NCBI GenBank assembly: GCA_017849435.1
Contig: JAFIGY010000015.1
Location: 124,001-188,000 of the forward strand
Reading direction: 5' to 3'
Length of the DNA stretch: 64,000 nt
Source: Chitinophaga niabensis
GTDB taxonomy: Bacteria > Bacteroidota > Bacteroidia > Chitinophagales > Chitinophagaceae
Both the position numbers and the translations under genes were made by a program. Under the pieces are notes generated by a model. The model was not told where the DNA came from, made no database searches, and saw only the letters and a list, made by a program, of their open reading frames with translations. Positions 26,627 to 34,677 of this stretch are shown in pieces. Positions within the stretch are counted from its first letter, which is position 1, and each line of letters starts with the position of its first letter.

Positions 26627-26644
26627 TGCTTAAACGTTTAAGCA
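26627..26644 (-). promoter_or_regulatory. LacI-family operator of GH116
   Basis: Second perfect copy of TGCTTAAACGTTTAAGCA, 125 bases upstream of the GH116 start in the 307-base gap shared with the divergent methyltransferase gene. Apart from this operator the gap (26502-26808) holds nothing I recognise. The site is nearer the methyltransferase promoter region than the others, but that gene has no link to the pathway. Confidence 0.85.
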
Positions 26645-26808
26645 AAACATATGGTTTAAAGCTAGAAAAATCTTTCTGGGAATCCAAATTTTTTTAATGA
26701 TTCATGGAAAGGTGTGGACTTGTTTTTTCCTAATATGCACATGCAGGCGCTTATTTTAATTGGCCGCCTCCTTACTAATAGCGACCTTGCCGTTAAATCC
26801 CCAATCAT

Positions 26809-27663
26809 ATGTCTGTCGTACATCATATCACAGACACTGCCCGCTGGGTGGCTGTTTTTCGCGCGGACGAAAGCGAAAGGCCCGATGCCTTGTTCCACGA
26901 CCCCTATGCAAGAAAACTTGCCGGAGAAACGGGGGAAAGGATCGCACAGGCGATCGGATTCAGCCGTAAGAACAGCTGGTCGTTTGTGGCAAGAACCTGC
27001 CTGCTGGACGCTCTTGTACGGGAACATGTGGCCATGGGCTGTGATATGGTGATCAATCTTGCCGCCGGGCTGGATACCCGCCCCTACCGGATGGAACTCC
27101 CGCAGTCCCTGAAGTGGGTGGAAGTGGATTATGCCGCTATGATCGACTACAAACAAAGTGTACTGAACGGCGAAAGGCCCTCTTGTATCCTGAAAAGCAT
27201 TGCCATGGACCTCTCTGACCGGAAGGCAAGACTGGAACTGTTGGAGAGATTGAATCAGGAAGCCCGTCAAATACTGGTGATAACCGAGGGATTGATGATT
27301 TACCTCACGGCTCCGGAAGCCGCTGCGTTGGCTACTGATCTTGCTGCCCAATCATCTTTATACAGGTGGGCTTTTGACCTTGCATCTCCCATGCTATTGA
27401 CCATGATACAACAGGAAATGGGTAGCCATATGAAAGAAGCCCATATCGAATTCAAATTTGCACCGGAAGAAGGAGAGGCTTTTTTTGAAGCGCATGGATG
27501 GAAATGGATCACCTCCAATTCCATGCTCAAGACCGCCGCTACCTTAAACAGGCTGACCGATGAACTGAAATCTTTTGCTGCATCCCCGGAGCCGCCGGGG
27601 CCGCCGCGCAATTTTCCCTGGTCTGGAGTTTGCCTGTTTGAGCGTAATGCATGGAAGGGTTGA
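26809..27663 (+). CDS. SAM-dependent methyltransferase, LCM/TIGR00027 type
   Basis: 284 residues. VINLAAGLDTRPYRMELP near 83-100 is the SAM-binding motif of the leucine-carboxyl-methyltransferase-like family (COG3315), FHDPYARKLAG near 28-38 its N-terminal signature, and ITEGLMIYLT near 157-166 the post-II motif. Bacterial members methylate carboxyl groups of small molecules or peptides; the substrate is not known. Single gene, divergent from GH116; no metabolite cluster surrounds it. Confidence 0.8.
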   Translation: MSVVHHITDTARWVAVFRADESERPDALFHDPYARKLAGETGERIAQAIGFSRKNSWSFVARTCLLDALVREHVAMGCDMVINLAAGLDTRPYRMELPQSLKWVEVDYAAMIDYKQSVLNGERPSCILKSIAMDLSDRKARLELLERLNQEARQILVITEGLMIYLTAPEAAALATDLAAQSSLYRWAFDLASPMLLTMIQQEMGSHMKEAHIEFKFAPEEGEAFFEAHGWKWITSNSMLKTAATLNRLTDELKSFAASPEPPGPPRNFPWSGVCLFERNAWKG

Positions 27664-27692
27664 GCTAAAACAAGATAAATCGACTTAAATAT

Positions 27693-27715
27693 TTTATGCA
27701 ACGTTGTTGCATAAA
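27693..27715 (+). promoter_or_regulatory. Inverted-repeat operator over the promoter of the metal/metallophore uptake genes
   Basis: Perfect 10-bp arms TTTATGCAAC (27693-27702) and GTTGCATAAA (27706-27715) separated by GTT. The right arm contains TTG (27707-27709), which lies 19 bases before TACTTTTG (27729-27736), a full match to the -7 consensus TAnnTTTG. A repressor bound here would block the -33 element. The geometry and AT-rich palindrome fit a Fur/Zur-type site, but the regulator is not in the window. Confidence 0.65.
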
Positions 27716-27741
27716 CAAAAAAGAGTTTTACTTTTGACCCT

Positions 27742-28065
27742 GTGAAGCCATACCGGAATACCATTCTTGAAAAAACAGCAGCTTTTGCACTGCTGTGTAT
27801 GCTGTTGATCATCCAGGTGATCCATGTTTCACATGCACATCCGCCGGTTCACGATGACGCAGCGCACATCAAAGCTGTCTGTGCGATCTGCGATCTTCAC
27901 CTCGCAAAGGATGCGACGCTGCCGGGGATGCCGGTCCTTCCTTCATCTGCCGCCTGTTATCACCCTCTTTTTCAGCAACAGGCTACGGTACTATATCCTG
28001 GTTTCCCGGCAGCGATAGCCAGTCGCGGACCGCCTTCTATGCCCGTTCGCAACATGTCGCTTTGA
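27742..28065 (+). CDS. Small exported His/Cys-rich protein preceding a TonB receptor
   Basis: 107 residues with a GTG start and one N-terminal hydrophobic segment (AAFALLCMLLIIQVIHV). It continues HVSHAHPPVHDDAAH and CAICDLH, a cluster of His and a CxxC that could bind a metal ion. The -7 element ends only 5 bases before the GTG, so the mRNA is either leaderless or the true start is further in (ATG at 27799). The 3' end is 4 bases from the receptor gene. I do not recognise a named family; small proteins of this style are common before metal-uptake receptors in this phylum. Confidence 0.55.
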   Translation: MKPYRNTILEKTAAFALLCMLLIIQVIHVSHAHPPVHDDAAHIKAVCAICDLHLAKDATLPGMPVLPSSAACYHPLFQQQATVLYPGFPAAIASRGPPSMPVRNMSL

Positions 28066-28069
28066 TCGG

Positions 28070-30499
28070 ATGACTGTCTTCGTACAGGATATCCACGTTT
28101 ACACATTACAGGATAAATCTCCCATCTTGAGATCATTTATATTTTTTGTACTGCTGATAACAGCAGTCAGCCCGTCGTGGGCTCAATCCACCTTCAACAT
28201 GCGCGGCCAGGTGAAAGATGCTGCCACGGGAAAAACAATGCCGCATGTTTCCGTACACCTCAACGGCCGGAAGGGTGTAAGAACAGACGGAACCGGCAGC
28301 TTCCGTTTTCCGGATATGAAAGAAGGTACTTATCGTATCACATTTTCTTATGTTGGTTACAGAACGCAGTCACAGGAGTGCGTTTTGCCGAAGGATACAC
28401 TACTGCCGCCCGTTCTCCTGGAACCGGTTGCCAGCGAGCTGCAAACTGTAATTGTGAAGGGACTTCAGAAAGAACTGGCGGAAGCAAAGGCTGTTAAAAG
28501 AAGCGTAATGCCGGTGACGATCATCACCGCCCGGGAAATCGAGAACCGTGCCGGGAACCTGAATGATCTGCTGGCAAGGCAGGCCGGTGTACAGCTCCGG
28601 CAGAGTGGCGGATTGGGGAGCGATAGCCGTGTATCTGTACGCGGACTGGAAGGGAAACGGGTGCAGGTATTCATTGACGGTCATCCGTTGAACACACCCG
28701 ATGGCAGCTTCAGTATCAATGATCTGCCGGTGCAGGTGATAGAGCGCATCGAAATATACAAAGGCGCCGTGCCTGCCTGGCTTGGTGGTGATGGCCTCGG
28801 CAGCGCGATCAACGTGGTGTTGCGGCATCGTGATATGAGTTACCTCGATGCATCAGTAGCGCATCAGTCTTTCCATACTTTTCAGGGAAGCATTATCGGC
28901 AAGAAGACCTTCGAAAAACAGGGCATCGAGCTGGGAGGTGGTGTGGGGCATACATCGGCCGGTAACAATTACAGTTTTGAATCGCCGTACCAGCCGGGCC
29001 TGATCATCAAACGGGATCACGATCATTACCTGTCGCAATTTGCCGCCGCTACACTGCGCTTTCATAAATTCTGGTTTGATGAAGTGGAGACGGAGTTCGT
29101 ATATCTGAACAACCGGAAACAGATACAAGGGATACAACAAAATATACAATCTGCTGAAAGTGCTTCCAGAGCCGGCGTTGCGGCCTTGTCGATCACAAAG
29201 GAACAGTTTGCGAAAGGGAAACTGGGATTGCGTTACAGCCTGATATGGCTGGGATTCAATAACCGGCTCACGGACACTTCTTCTTTTATGTACGACTGGG
29301 ATGGTCGTAAAAGGCCCAGTCTTTATGGAAGAGGAGAACTGGGCCACGGTCCTAAGTTGTCCAACACCTGGCAGAATGAATGGCGTCATCGCTTCAATCT
29401 GCAATACACGCTTTCGGAAAACTTTTCTCTCAACCTGAACAACACCGCAAGGCTCGCGTATTTCAATCCGAGTGACACAGTGGGCAATAATGCCGCCGGA
29501 AGAAATCTCTATGATTATCCCGGTAAGCTCTTCAATTCCGTAACCGGACTTACCGCAGAGTATAAAGCACTTCAACAACGGTTACTGATGTCTGCTGCCG
29601 TGAAACATTACCTGAACAAAGTGGAGGGTTACAACACGAATATTTACCTGGTAGCGCCGGCGGACAAGGTGGAGGTGAGCACACAAACGATCGGGTATAA
29701 TGCAGGTCTGCGATATGATCTGAATACGGCCTGGCTGGTGAAAGCGAGCTTTGAAAGGGCGGCGCGGCTGCCATTACCCGGCGAATTGTTCGGAGATGGC
29801 ATGCTGATCACACCGGCGGTGAAACTTCGCCCGGAGATTGCGAACAATTTCTCCGCCGGTTTCCGGTATGATAAGGTAGATAGGAAAGACAGGCGCATGC
29901 AGCTGGAAGGGAACGTGTTCTACATGAAAGTGAAGGATATGATACAACTGGCCGGGAGCGGACTTTCCACCGGCTATGTCAATTATGCGGAAGTGAGTAT
30001 AGCCGGTGCCGATGTAGAGATAAGATCGGATGTAACGGCACATCTTTTCGTCAAGGCCAACGCCACTTACCAGCGATTGACAGATGAAATGCGTTATATA
30101 CCGGCCACGGAGCAGGTACCCAATCCCACTTACAAACTGCAAATTCCTAATGTGCCGTCTTTCTTTACCAACTGGAATGTGGAATGGCATCAGGATGGAT
30201 GGACAGGCCCGCGCAGCAGTACCCGCCTGATCTACGAAGGAACGTATGTGGACCGGTTCTATTACGGATTCAACATCAGCAGTTACGACAACCTGGTGAT
30301 CCCCGCCTATCATACCCATAACATTGCGATAGAACAATCTTTTCAGGATAAACGCTACAACATCACGGCGGAAGTGCAGAACATCGGCAATGCCGCTATC
30401 CTCAATAACTATAACATGCCTTTGCCCGGCCGGAGCTACCGCATCAAATTGCGGTACCTGCTGTTGGGTAAAAAGATCCAAAATCATCACGCATTATGA
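28070..30499 (+). CDS. TonB-dependent receptor, probable metal or metallophore uptake
   Basis: 809 residues. Signal peptide ending near AQS (about residue 40), a carboxypeptidase-regulatory-like domain (NMRGQVKDAATGKTMPHVSV), a plug (ITAREIENRAGNLNDLLARQ, GVQLRQSGGLGSDSRVSVRG) and a barrel. It is shorter than SusC proteins, lacks the SusC motif and has no SusD neighbour, so it belongs to the siderophore/cobalamin/metal class of receptors. Its stop overlaps the start of the next gene (ATGA at 30496), and the small His/Cys protein precedes it. Ligand unknown. Confidence 0.85.
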   Translation: MTVFVQDIHVYTLQDKSPILRSFIFFVLLITAVSPSWAQSTFNMRGQVKDAATGKTMPHVSVHLNGRKGVRTDGTGSFRFPDMKEGTYRITFSYVGYRTQSQECVLPKDTLLPPVLLEPVASELQTVIVKGLQKELAEAKAVKRSVMPVTIITAREIENRAGNLNDLLARQAGVQLRQSGGLGSDSRVSVRGLEGKRVQVFIDGHPLNTPDGSFSINDLPVQVIERIEIYKGAVPAWLGGDGLGSAINVVLRHRDMSYLDASVAHQSFHTFQGSIIGKKTFEKQGIELGGGVGHTSAGNNYSFESPYQPGLIIKRDHDHYLSQFAAATLRFHKFWFDEVETEFVYLNNRKQIQGIQQNIQSAESASRAGVAALSITKEQFAKGKLGLRYSLIWLGFNNRLTDTSSFMYDWDGRKRPSLYGRGELGHGPKLSNTWQNEWRHRFNLQYTLSENFSLNLNNTARLAYFNPSDTVGNNAAGRNLYDYPGKLFNSVTGLTAEYKALQQRLLMSAAVKHYLNKVEGYNTNIYLVAPADKVEVSTQTIGYNAGLRYDLNTAWLVKASFERAARLPLPGELFGDGMLITPAVKLRPEIANNFSAGFRYDKVDRKDRRMQLEGNVFYMKVKDMIQLAGSGLSTGYVNYAEVSIAGADVEIRSDVTAHLFVKANATYQRLTDEMRYIPATEQVPNPTYKLQIPNVPSFFTNWNVEWHQDGWTGPRSSTRLIYEGTYVDRFYYGFNISSYDNLVIPAYHTHNIAIEQSFQDKRYNITAEVQNIGNAAILNNYNMPLPGRSYRIKLRYLLLGKKIQNHHAL

Positions 30500-31674
30500 A
30501 ATATACCATCACACTCATGGCGACGGTTATCGCTTTTTCCGCCTGCCAGAAAACAACAAAGGACACGCCTTCCGGTTTGAAAGACCGGCTGGCGATCGTG
30601 ACCAACATTAATTCCGGCGCCACGCCCGTTGCTTACGTGGGTACGCTGAAAGACCTCAGCCCCGGGAGCTATACAAACACCAAAGCGCGCCAGACCACCA
30701 CATACCCTTTCATCTTTCCACATGGGAATGACCTGATCGTTTCGCAGAACAGGGTGCAGAGTATACTCACAAAGTATAGCCGGGAGAACGGTGGTACCCT
30801 CGCGGAAGGAGGGCGACTGGTATTTTCGTCCAACGCACTGCCCATTGCCGTTGCTTACGAAAGCGATACCAAAGCCTACTGCACATTGCAGAACGAAGGG
30901 AAGATCGCGGTGTTCAATCCCGCTACCATGACGCTCATCAGGTACATCGATCTTACTTCCTATGCGCTCGGTGATGCGAGTCCTGACCCGGCGGGCATCA
31001 TCTACCGCAACGGCAAACTGTACGTTTGCCTCGTGCAAACCTCCAACGGATACACAAGCATGCATCCCGCACAAATGCTGATCATCGACGTTAATACCGA
31101 ACGCATCACCAGCATTACAGACAATCGCACCACCTGGGCCGGCAGCGCGGATTCTCCGCATTCGCTGTTCTTTGATGAGCAGGGCGATCTGTATGTTTTT
31201 TGTGTGGCGTCTTATGGCTTTGTACCCGGACAAAAATGCGGGTTCCTCCGTATCCGGAACGGTGCATCCACCTTCGATCCCACTTACTTCTTCAACATCA
31301 CGGATTACCAGATCGCAGGGATCCCCGGTAATACCGTGAATTATTTCAACCACATGTATTACGGCGGCAATGGCATCGTATACAGCACCGGGAACATTCC
31401 CGCATTGATGAGCAATCCGCCGGATTATGTGAATGACCGCACTTTCGCTAGTTTTCGTGTAGACGTTAACGTAAAGACGGTGCAAAAGATAGAATTGCCT
31501 TATTCTAACGGGTACGCTGCGCATGTATCCATGTTTGAGGGAAAAGTTTTATTCGGGTTGTCTACAACCAAAGGCGTGGGGATTTTTACCTATGATCTTT
31601 CAACAGGCGTGGCCAGTGCAACACCGGTGGTGGCAACGCAGGGAGATCCCAGTATCATAGAAGTATTTGAGTGA
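30496..31674 (+). CDS. DUF4374-like beta-propeller lipoprotein
   Basis: 392 residues. Lipoprotein signal ITLMATVIAFSAC (Cys16). The rest is made of repeating four-strand units (for example YCTLQNEGKIAVFNPATMT, QMLIIDVNTERITSI, KCGFLRIRNGASTF), consistent with a seven-bladed propeller. Surface lipoproteins of this type next to TonB receptors capture siderophores (XusB) in Bacteroides; similarity here is by architecture and context, not by a motif I could verify. It would work as the surface capture partner of the receptor with which it is translationally coupled. Its 3' end overlaps gntP on the other strand by 20 bases. Confidence 0.6.
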   Translation: MKYTITLMATVIAFSACQKTTKDTPSGLKDRLAIVTNINSGATPVAYVGTLKDLSPGSYTNTKARQTTTYPFIFPHGNDLIVSQNRVQSILTKYSRENGGTLAEGGRLVFSSNALPIAVAYESDTKAYCTLQNEGKIAVFNPATMTLIRYIDLTSYALGDASPDPAGIIYRNGKLYVCLVQTSNGYTSMHPAQMLIIDVNTERITSITDNRTTWAGSADSPHSLFFDEQGDLYVFCVASYGFVPGQKCGFLRIRNGASTFDPTYFFNITDYQIAGIPGNTVNYFNHMYYGGNGIVYSTGNIPALMSNPPDYVNDRTFASFRVDVNVKTVQKIELPYSNGYAAHVSMFEGKVLFGLSTTKGVGIFTYDLSTGVASATPVVATQGDPSIIEVFE

Positions 31675-32950
31675 GTATCCAGGTGGTTAGCAGGGTAGTG
31701 AGTCCCATCAGGATCGTGGCCAGGGAATAGACTTTGAGCATGGGTTTCATGTCCAGTCCCGAGAATTTGCTGATCACCCAGAAGTAGGCGTCATTGGGGT
31801 GGGAGATCATCATGGAGCCGCCGCCGAGCGCCAGCATAGCCAGCAGGCGTCCGGTGGCGGAATCCAGTGCCAATGAAGGCAATAACGGATGGATGATAGA
31901 TGCTGCGGTAATGATCGCCACAGTGGAAGAGCCCTGTGCGGTTTTTAACAGGAAAGCGAGGAGGAAGGGAACGATGATGCCCAGGCCCCCCAATTGTATA
32001 TGTTCGCCGATCTTCGTAGCGGCCAGTACTGCGCCAAAAGCGCCGCCGGCGCCGATGATCACCAGGATGCTGCCGGCCTTTTCCGCAGCTTCCTGCATCA
32101 ATTCGCTCACCTGCGTACGTTTCCAGGAACGGCCGGTGAGGAAAGCCAGCAGTACGCCGATGGATAAAGCCATAACCGGATCTCCGGGGAGGCGCAGCCA
32201 TTTTGTACCGTCTTCCAGATTGCTGAAGGCGCCCATTGCGATGAGGAGGATGGGAACGATGATCGGCAGGAATGCTTTCCAGGCCGGTGTTTGCGGGAGA
32301 GGGGCCGTTTCGTTCTCTTCGTGGGGCGTGGGGACAGGGATCTTCTTTCCCATGTATGCCGCCCACCAGCAGCCGATCACTGCAGCCGGAATGGCCACAA
32401 GCGTACCGGTGAGTATAAGCTTCCCCGTTTCCACACCCATGATGCCCGCAGCGGCCGTGGCGCCGGGATGCGGCGGAATGAGACAATGCACGGCATATAA
32501 TCCCGATGCGAGCGAAACAGACATTACGAGGATGGAAACGCCGCTTCGCCGTGCGATGGACTTGTTCAATCCGCTTAATACAATATATCCCGAATCGCAG
32601 AAGATCGGCAATCCCACAATGAAACCGGTGATGCCCATGGCGATCGCTGCATTTTTCTCTCCCACGATGCGCAGGATAAAAGCCGCCATCACGCGGGTAC
32701 TGCCCGTATGTTCCAGTATTACGCCCAACATGGTGCCGAGCATGATCACGAATCCGAGGTTTTGAAGGATATGGCCGAAGCCTTCCTTCATGGAAGTGAT
32801 GATGTTAGCTAGTGGCAACTGCACACCGAGCCCCACCACGAAACTCGCCAGGAACAAGGCAAAGAAAGCATGTACCCGGAATCTCACTGTGAGCAGGATG
32901 ATCAATGCGATCCCTGCGGCAAGGGAAACAAGTATCTGGGGAAAAGTCAT
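31655..32950 (-). CDS. GntP-family permease
   Basis: 431 residues, 12-14 membrane segments. Family features: ALFLASFVVGLGVQLPLANI near 30-50, GFVIMLGTMLGVILEHTG near 65-83, GLPIFCDSGYIVL near 112-125, CLIPPHPGATAAAGIMG near 153-169. GntP proteins import gluconate and other sugar acids, or D-serine, with protons. It begins 25 bases after the ROK regulator gene and is surely cotranscribed, so a sugar acid may belong to the second locus. The exact substrate is unknown. Confidence 0.85.
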   Translation of the reverse strand: MTFPQILVSLAAGIALIILLTVRFRVHAFFALFLASFVVGLGVQLPLANIITSMKEGFGHILQNLGFVIMLGTMLGVILEHTGSTRVMAAFILRIVGEKNAAIAMGITGFIVGLPIFCDSGYIVLSGLNKSIARRSGVSILVMSVSLASGLYAVHCLIPPHPGATAAAGIMGVETGKLILTGTLVAIPAAVIGCWWAAYMGKKIPVPTPHEENETAPLPQTPAWKAFLPIIVPILLIAMGAFSNLEDGTKWLRLPGDPVMALSIGVLLAFLTGRSWKRTQVSELMQEAAEKAGSILVIIGAGGAFGAVLAATKIGEHIQLGGLGIIVPFLLAFLLKTAQGSSTVAIITAASIIHPLLPSLALDSATGRLLAMLALGGGSMMISHPNDAYFWVISKFSGLDMKPMLKVYSLATILMGLTTLLTTWILTQILL

Positions 32951-32975
32951 TCAATAAATATACGCAGAAAATCCG

Positions 32976-34205
32976 CTAGGCGAGGGATAACAATTTGTTC
33001 CGCACCAGCAGGCATGCACCAATGATACCCGCTTTCTCTCCGAGGCGGGAGAGGATCAGCTGTGTATCGTTGTTGACCAGACTGAGGGAATATTTGTTGA
33101 TCGCGCTTTTGATAGGCAGGCGGATGTAATCGCCCGTGGTGGAAATGCTGCCGCCGAGGATCACGAGCTCGGGGTTGAACAGATTGATCAGCATCGCGAT
33201 CCCTTTACCCAGTTTTTCCCCGATCTCCGCGATCAGTTCTATTGCCAGCATATCGTCGTTATTGGCGGCATGGATGATGTCTGACAATGATATCTGCTCC
33301 ATCTGTTTGTGCTTGCGCATCACTACGGTAGAAAATCCGGCCTTCAGCTTCTCCTGGAACTTGCGTACAAGCGCCTGGCCGGAAGCTTCTGTTTCCAGGC
33401 AGCCTTTCTTCCCGCAGTGGCAGATGAGTTCGTTGTTGAAGAAGGGAATGTGCCCGAATTCACCGGCAAAGCCCGATTTGCCGTAATAGAGTTGCCCGTT
33501 GATGAGGATGCCTAAACCAATCCCGTGATCCAGGTTGACGAACAGTACATTCTTTTCGCTGTTCACCGTACCGCTGCTGAACTCCCCATAGGCCATTGCA
33601 CGGGAATCGTTTTCGAGGAAAGTGCGGATACCGATGCGTGCTTCAATGACCTTGCTCAGCGGTTCTTCATCAAAATGGAAAAAGCTGTAGCTGTAACCGG
33701 TGGCGTAGTTAATCCGGCCGGAAAGATTGACGCCCGCGCCCAATATCTTCTCCCGGCCTACCGGTAGTTCATCGATAAATCTTCCGATGATCTTGCACAG
33801 TTCATTCAGCGAAGCGGCAGTGTTCTGCAGATCGTATGGTACCTTTTCCGTGAACTTCACGAGGTTCTTCTTGAAATCCAGCAACCCCAGGTTGATATGA
33901 TATTTCTTGACTTCCACGCCTACAAAAAAACCAGCGTCCGGCGCCATGCCGTAGAGGTTGGGGCGTCGCCCGCCGGTGCTGTCCACTTTCCCGTAATCGT
34001 GCACTAGCCCTTCCTGCAGCAGCTCATTCAACAGATGCGTTACCTTGGGCGTGCTCGCATTGAGCTCTTTGGCAAGGTCCGCGATTGTGGCATTATTGAT
34101 ATTGGCAAAATAGGCGATGATCTTTTTCTTCAGGCTCAGGTTCTTATACGCCACACCACCCAGGTTTTCATTATTCAGTTCTTCAAAGAATGTCGGATGA
34201 TCCAT
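32976..34205 (-). CDS. ROK-family transcriptional regulator
   Basis: 409 residues. Winged helix-turn-helix at 35-85 (NATIADLAKELNASTPKVTH), then an ROK sugar-sensor domain with END at 198-200, GEFGHIP at 248-254 (His252) and the zinc motif CHCGKKGC (Cys262, 264, 269). The separate DNA-binding domain marks it as a NagC/XylR-type regulator rather than a kinase. It is divergent from the 18-kb operon and upstream of gntP, so it likely senses the sugar released by that locus. Confidence 0.9.
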   Translation of the reverse strand: MDHPTFFEELNNENLGGVAYKNLSLKKKIIAYFANINNATIADLAKELNASTPKVTHLLNELLQEGLVHDYGKVDSTGGRRPNLYGMAPDAGFFVGVEVKKYHINLGLLDFKKNLVKFTEKVPYDLQNTAASLNELCKIIGRFIDELPVGREKILGAGVNLSGRINYATGYSYSFFHFDEEPLSKVIEARIGIRTFLENDSRAMAYGEFSSGTVNSEKNVLFVNLDHGIGLGILINGQLYYGKSGFAGEFGHIPFFNNELICHCGKKGCLETEASGQALVRKFQEKLKAGFSTVVMRKHKQMEQISLSDIIHAANNDDMLAIELIAEIGEKLGKGIAMLINLFNPELVILGGSISTTGDYIRLPIKSAINKYSLSLVNNDTQLILSRLGEKAGIIGACLLVRNKLLSLA

Positions 34206-34677
34206 GTTGGGGAGAAAAGATTTTTTTAAAAAGTTTTTGCCGATGGATCATATTTTTAAACACATCGACCCGCCAAAGATAATCTTTTTAAAAAAAATTA
34301 AAAACAAATCCTGGAAAAGTTCTGATTTTTCTTCCTGCAGCCTGTCAATTAGATGAGGAGTACAGCGGTGGTAATAGTATTTTGAGTTTTACGTTCAGGA
34401 TAATACAAATCGAGGTTAAATATTACCTAGTTAAAAAAAATTATTAAAAAGTACTTGTGTTTTAGTAAAATTTATTCTTATTTAGAGGAATCATTTTAAA
34501 TATTTGGATATTTCAACCAATATCCGAACAAGAGGGATTTTTCACAGCAGATATTATACAGTAAGGATACGCTATACAAACATCTTTCCGCCGACCAATA
34601 GTGCTGTTGTAGCGAACAGCGGCAGGTGATCTTTTGCCCGCAACGGCCGGAAAGTCTGAGGGATTTTGAAACACGTA
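34206..34677. promoter_or_regulatory. AT-rich divergent control region between ROK regulator and the second locus
   Basis: 472 bases without a gene, far richer in A and T than its surroundings. Several T-run/A-run elements recur near the ROK start (CTTTTTAAAAAAAA near 34284, TTTTTTTAAAAAG near 34221, GTTAAAAAAAATTATTAAAA near 34430). They are plausible ROK operators but too simple to call individually. No clear TAnnTTTG promoter could be fixed. The length suggests a long leader or several binding sites. Confidence 0.4.

Noticed and set aside
34221..34450. Individual ROK operator boxes among the TTTTTAAAAA-like runs
   Set aside because: The runs are too simple in an AT-rich region to separate binding sites from composition; described only as a control region.
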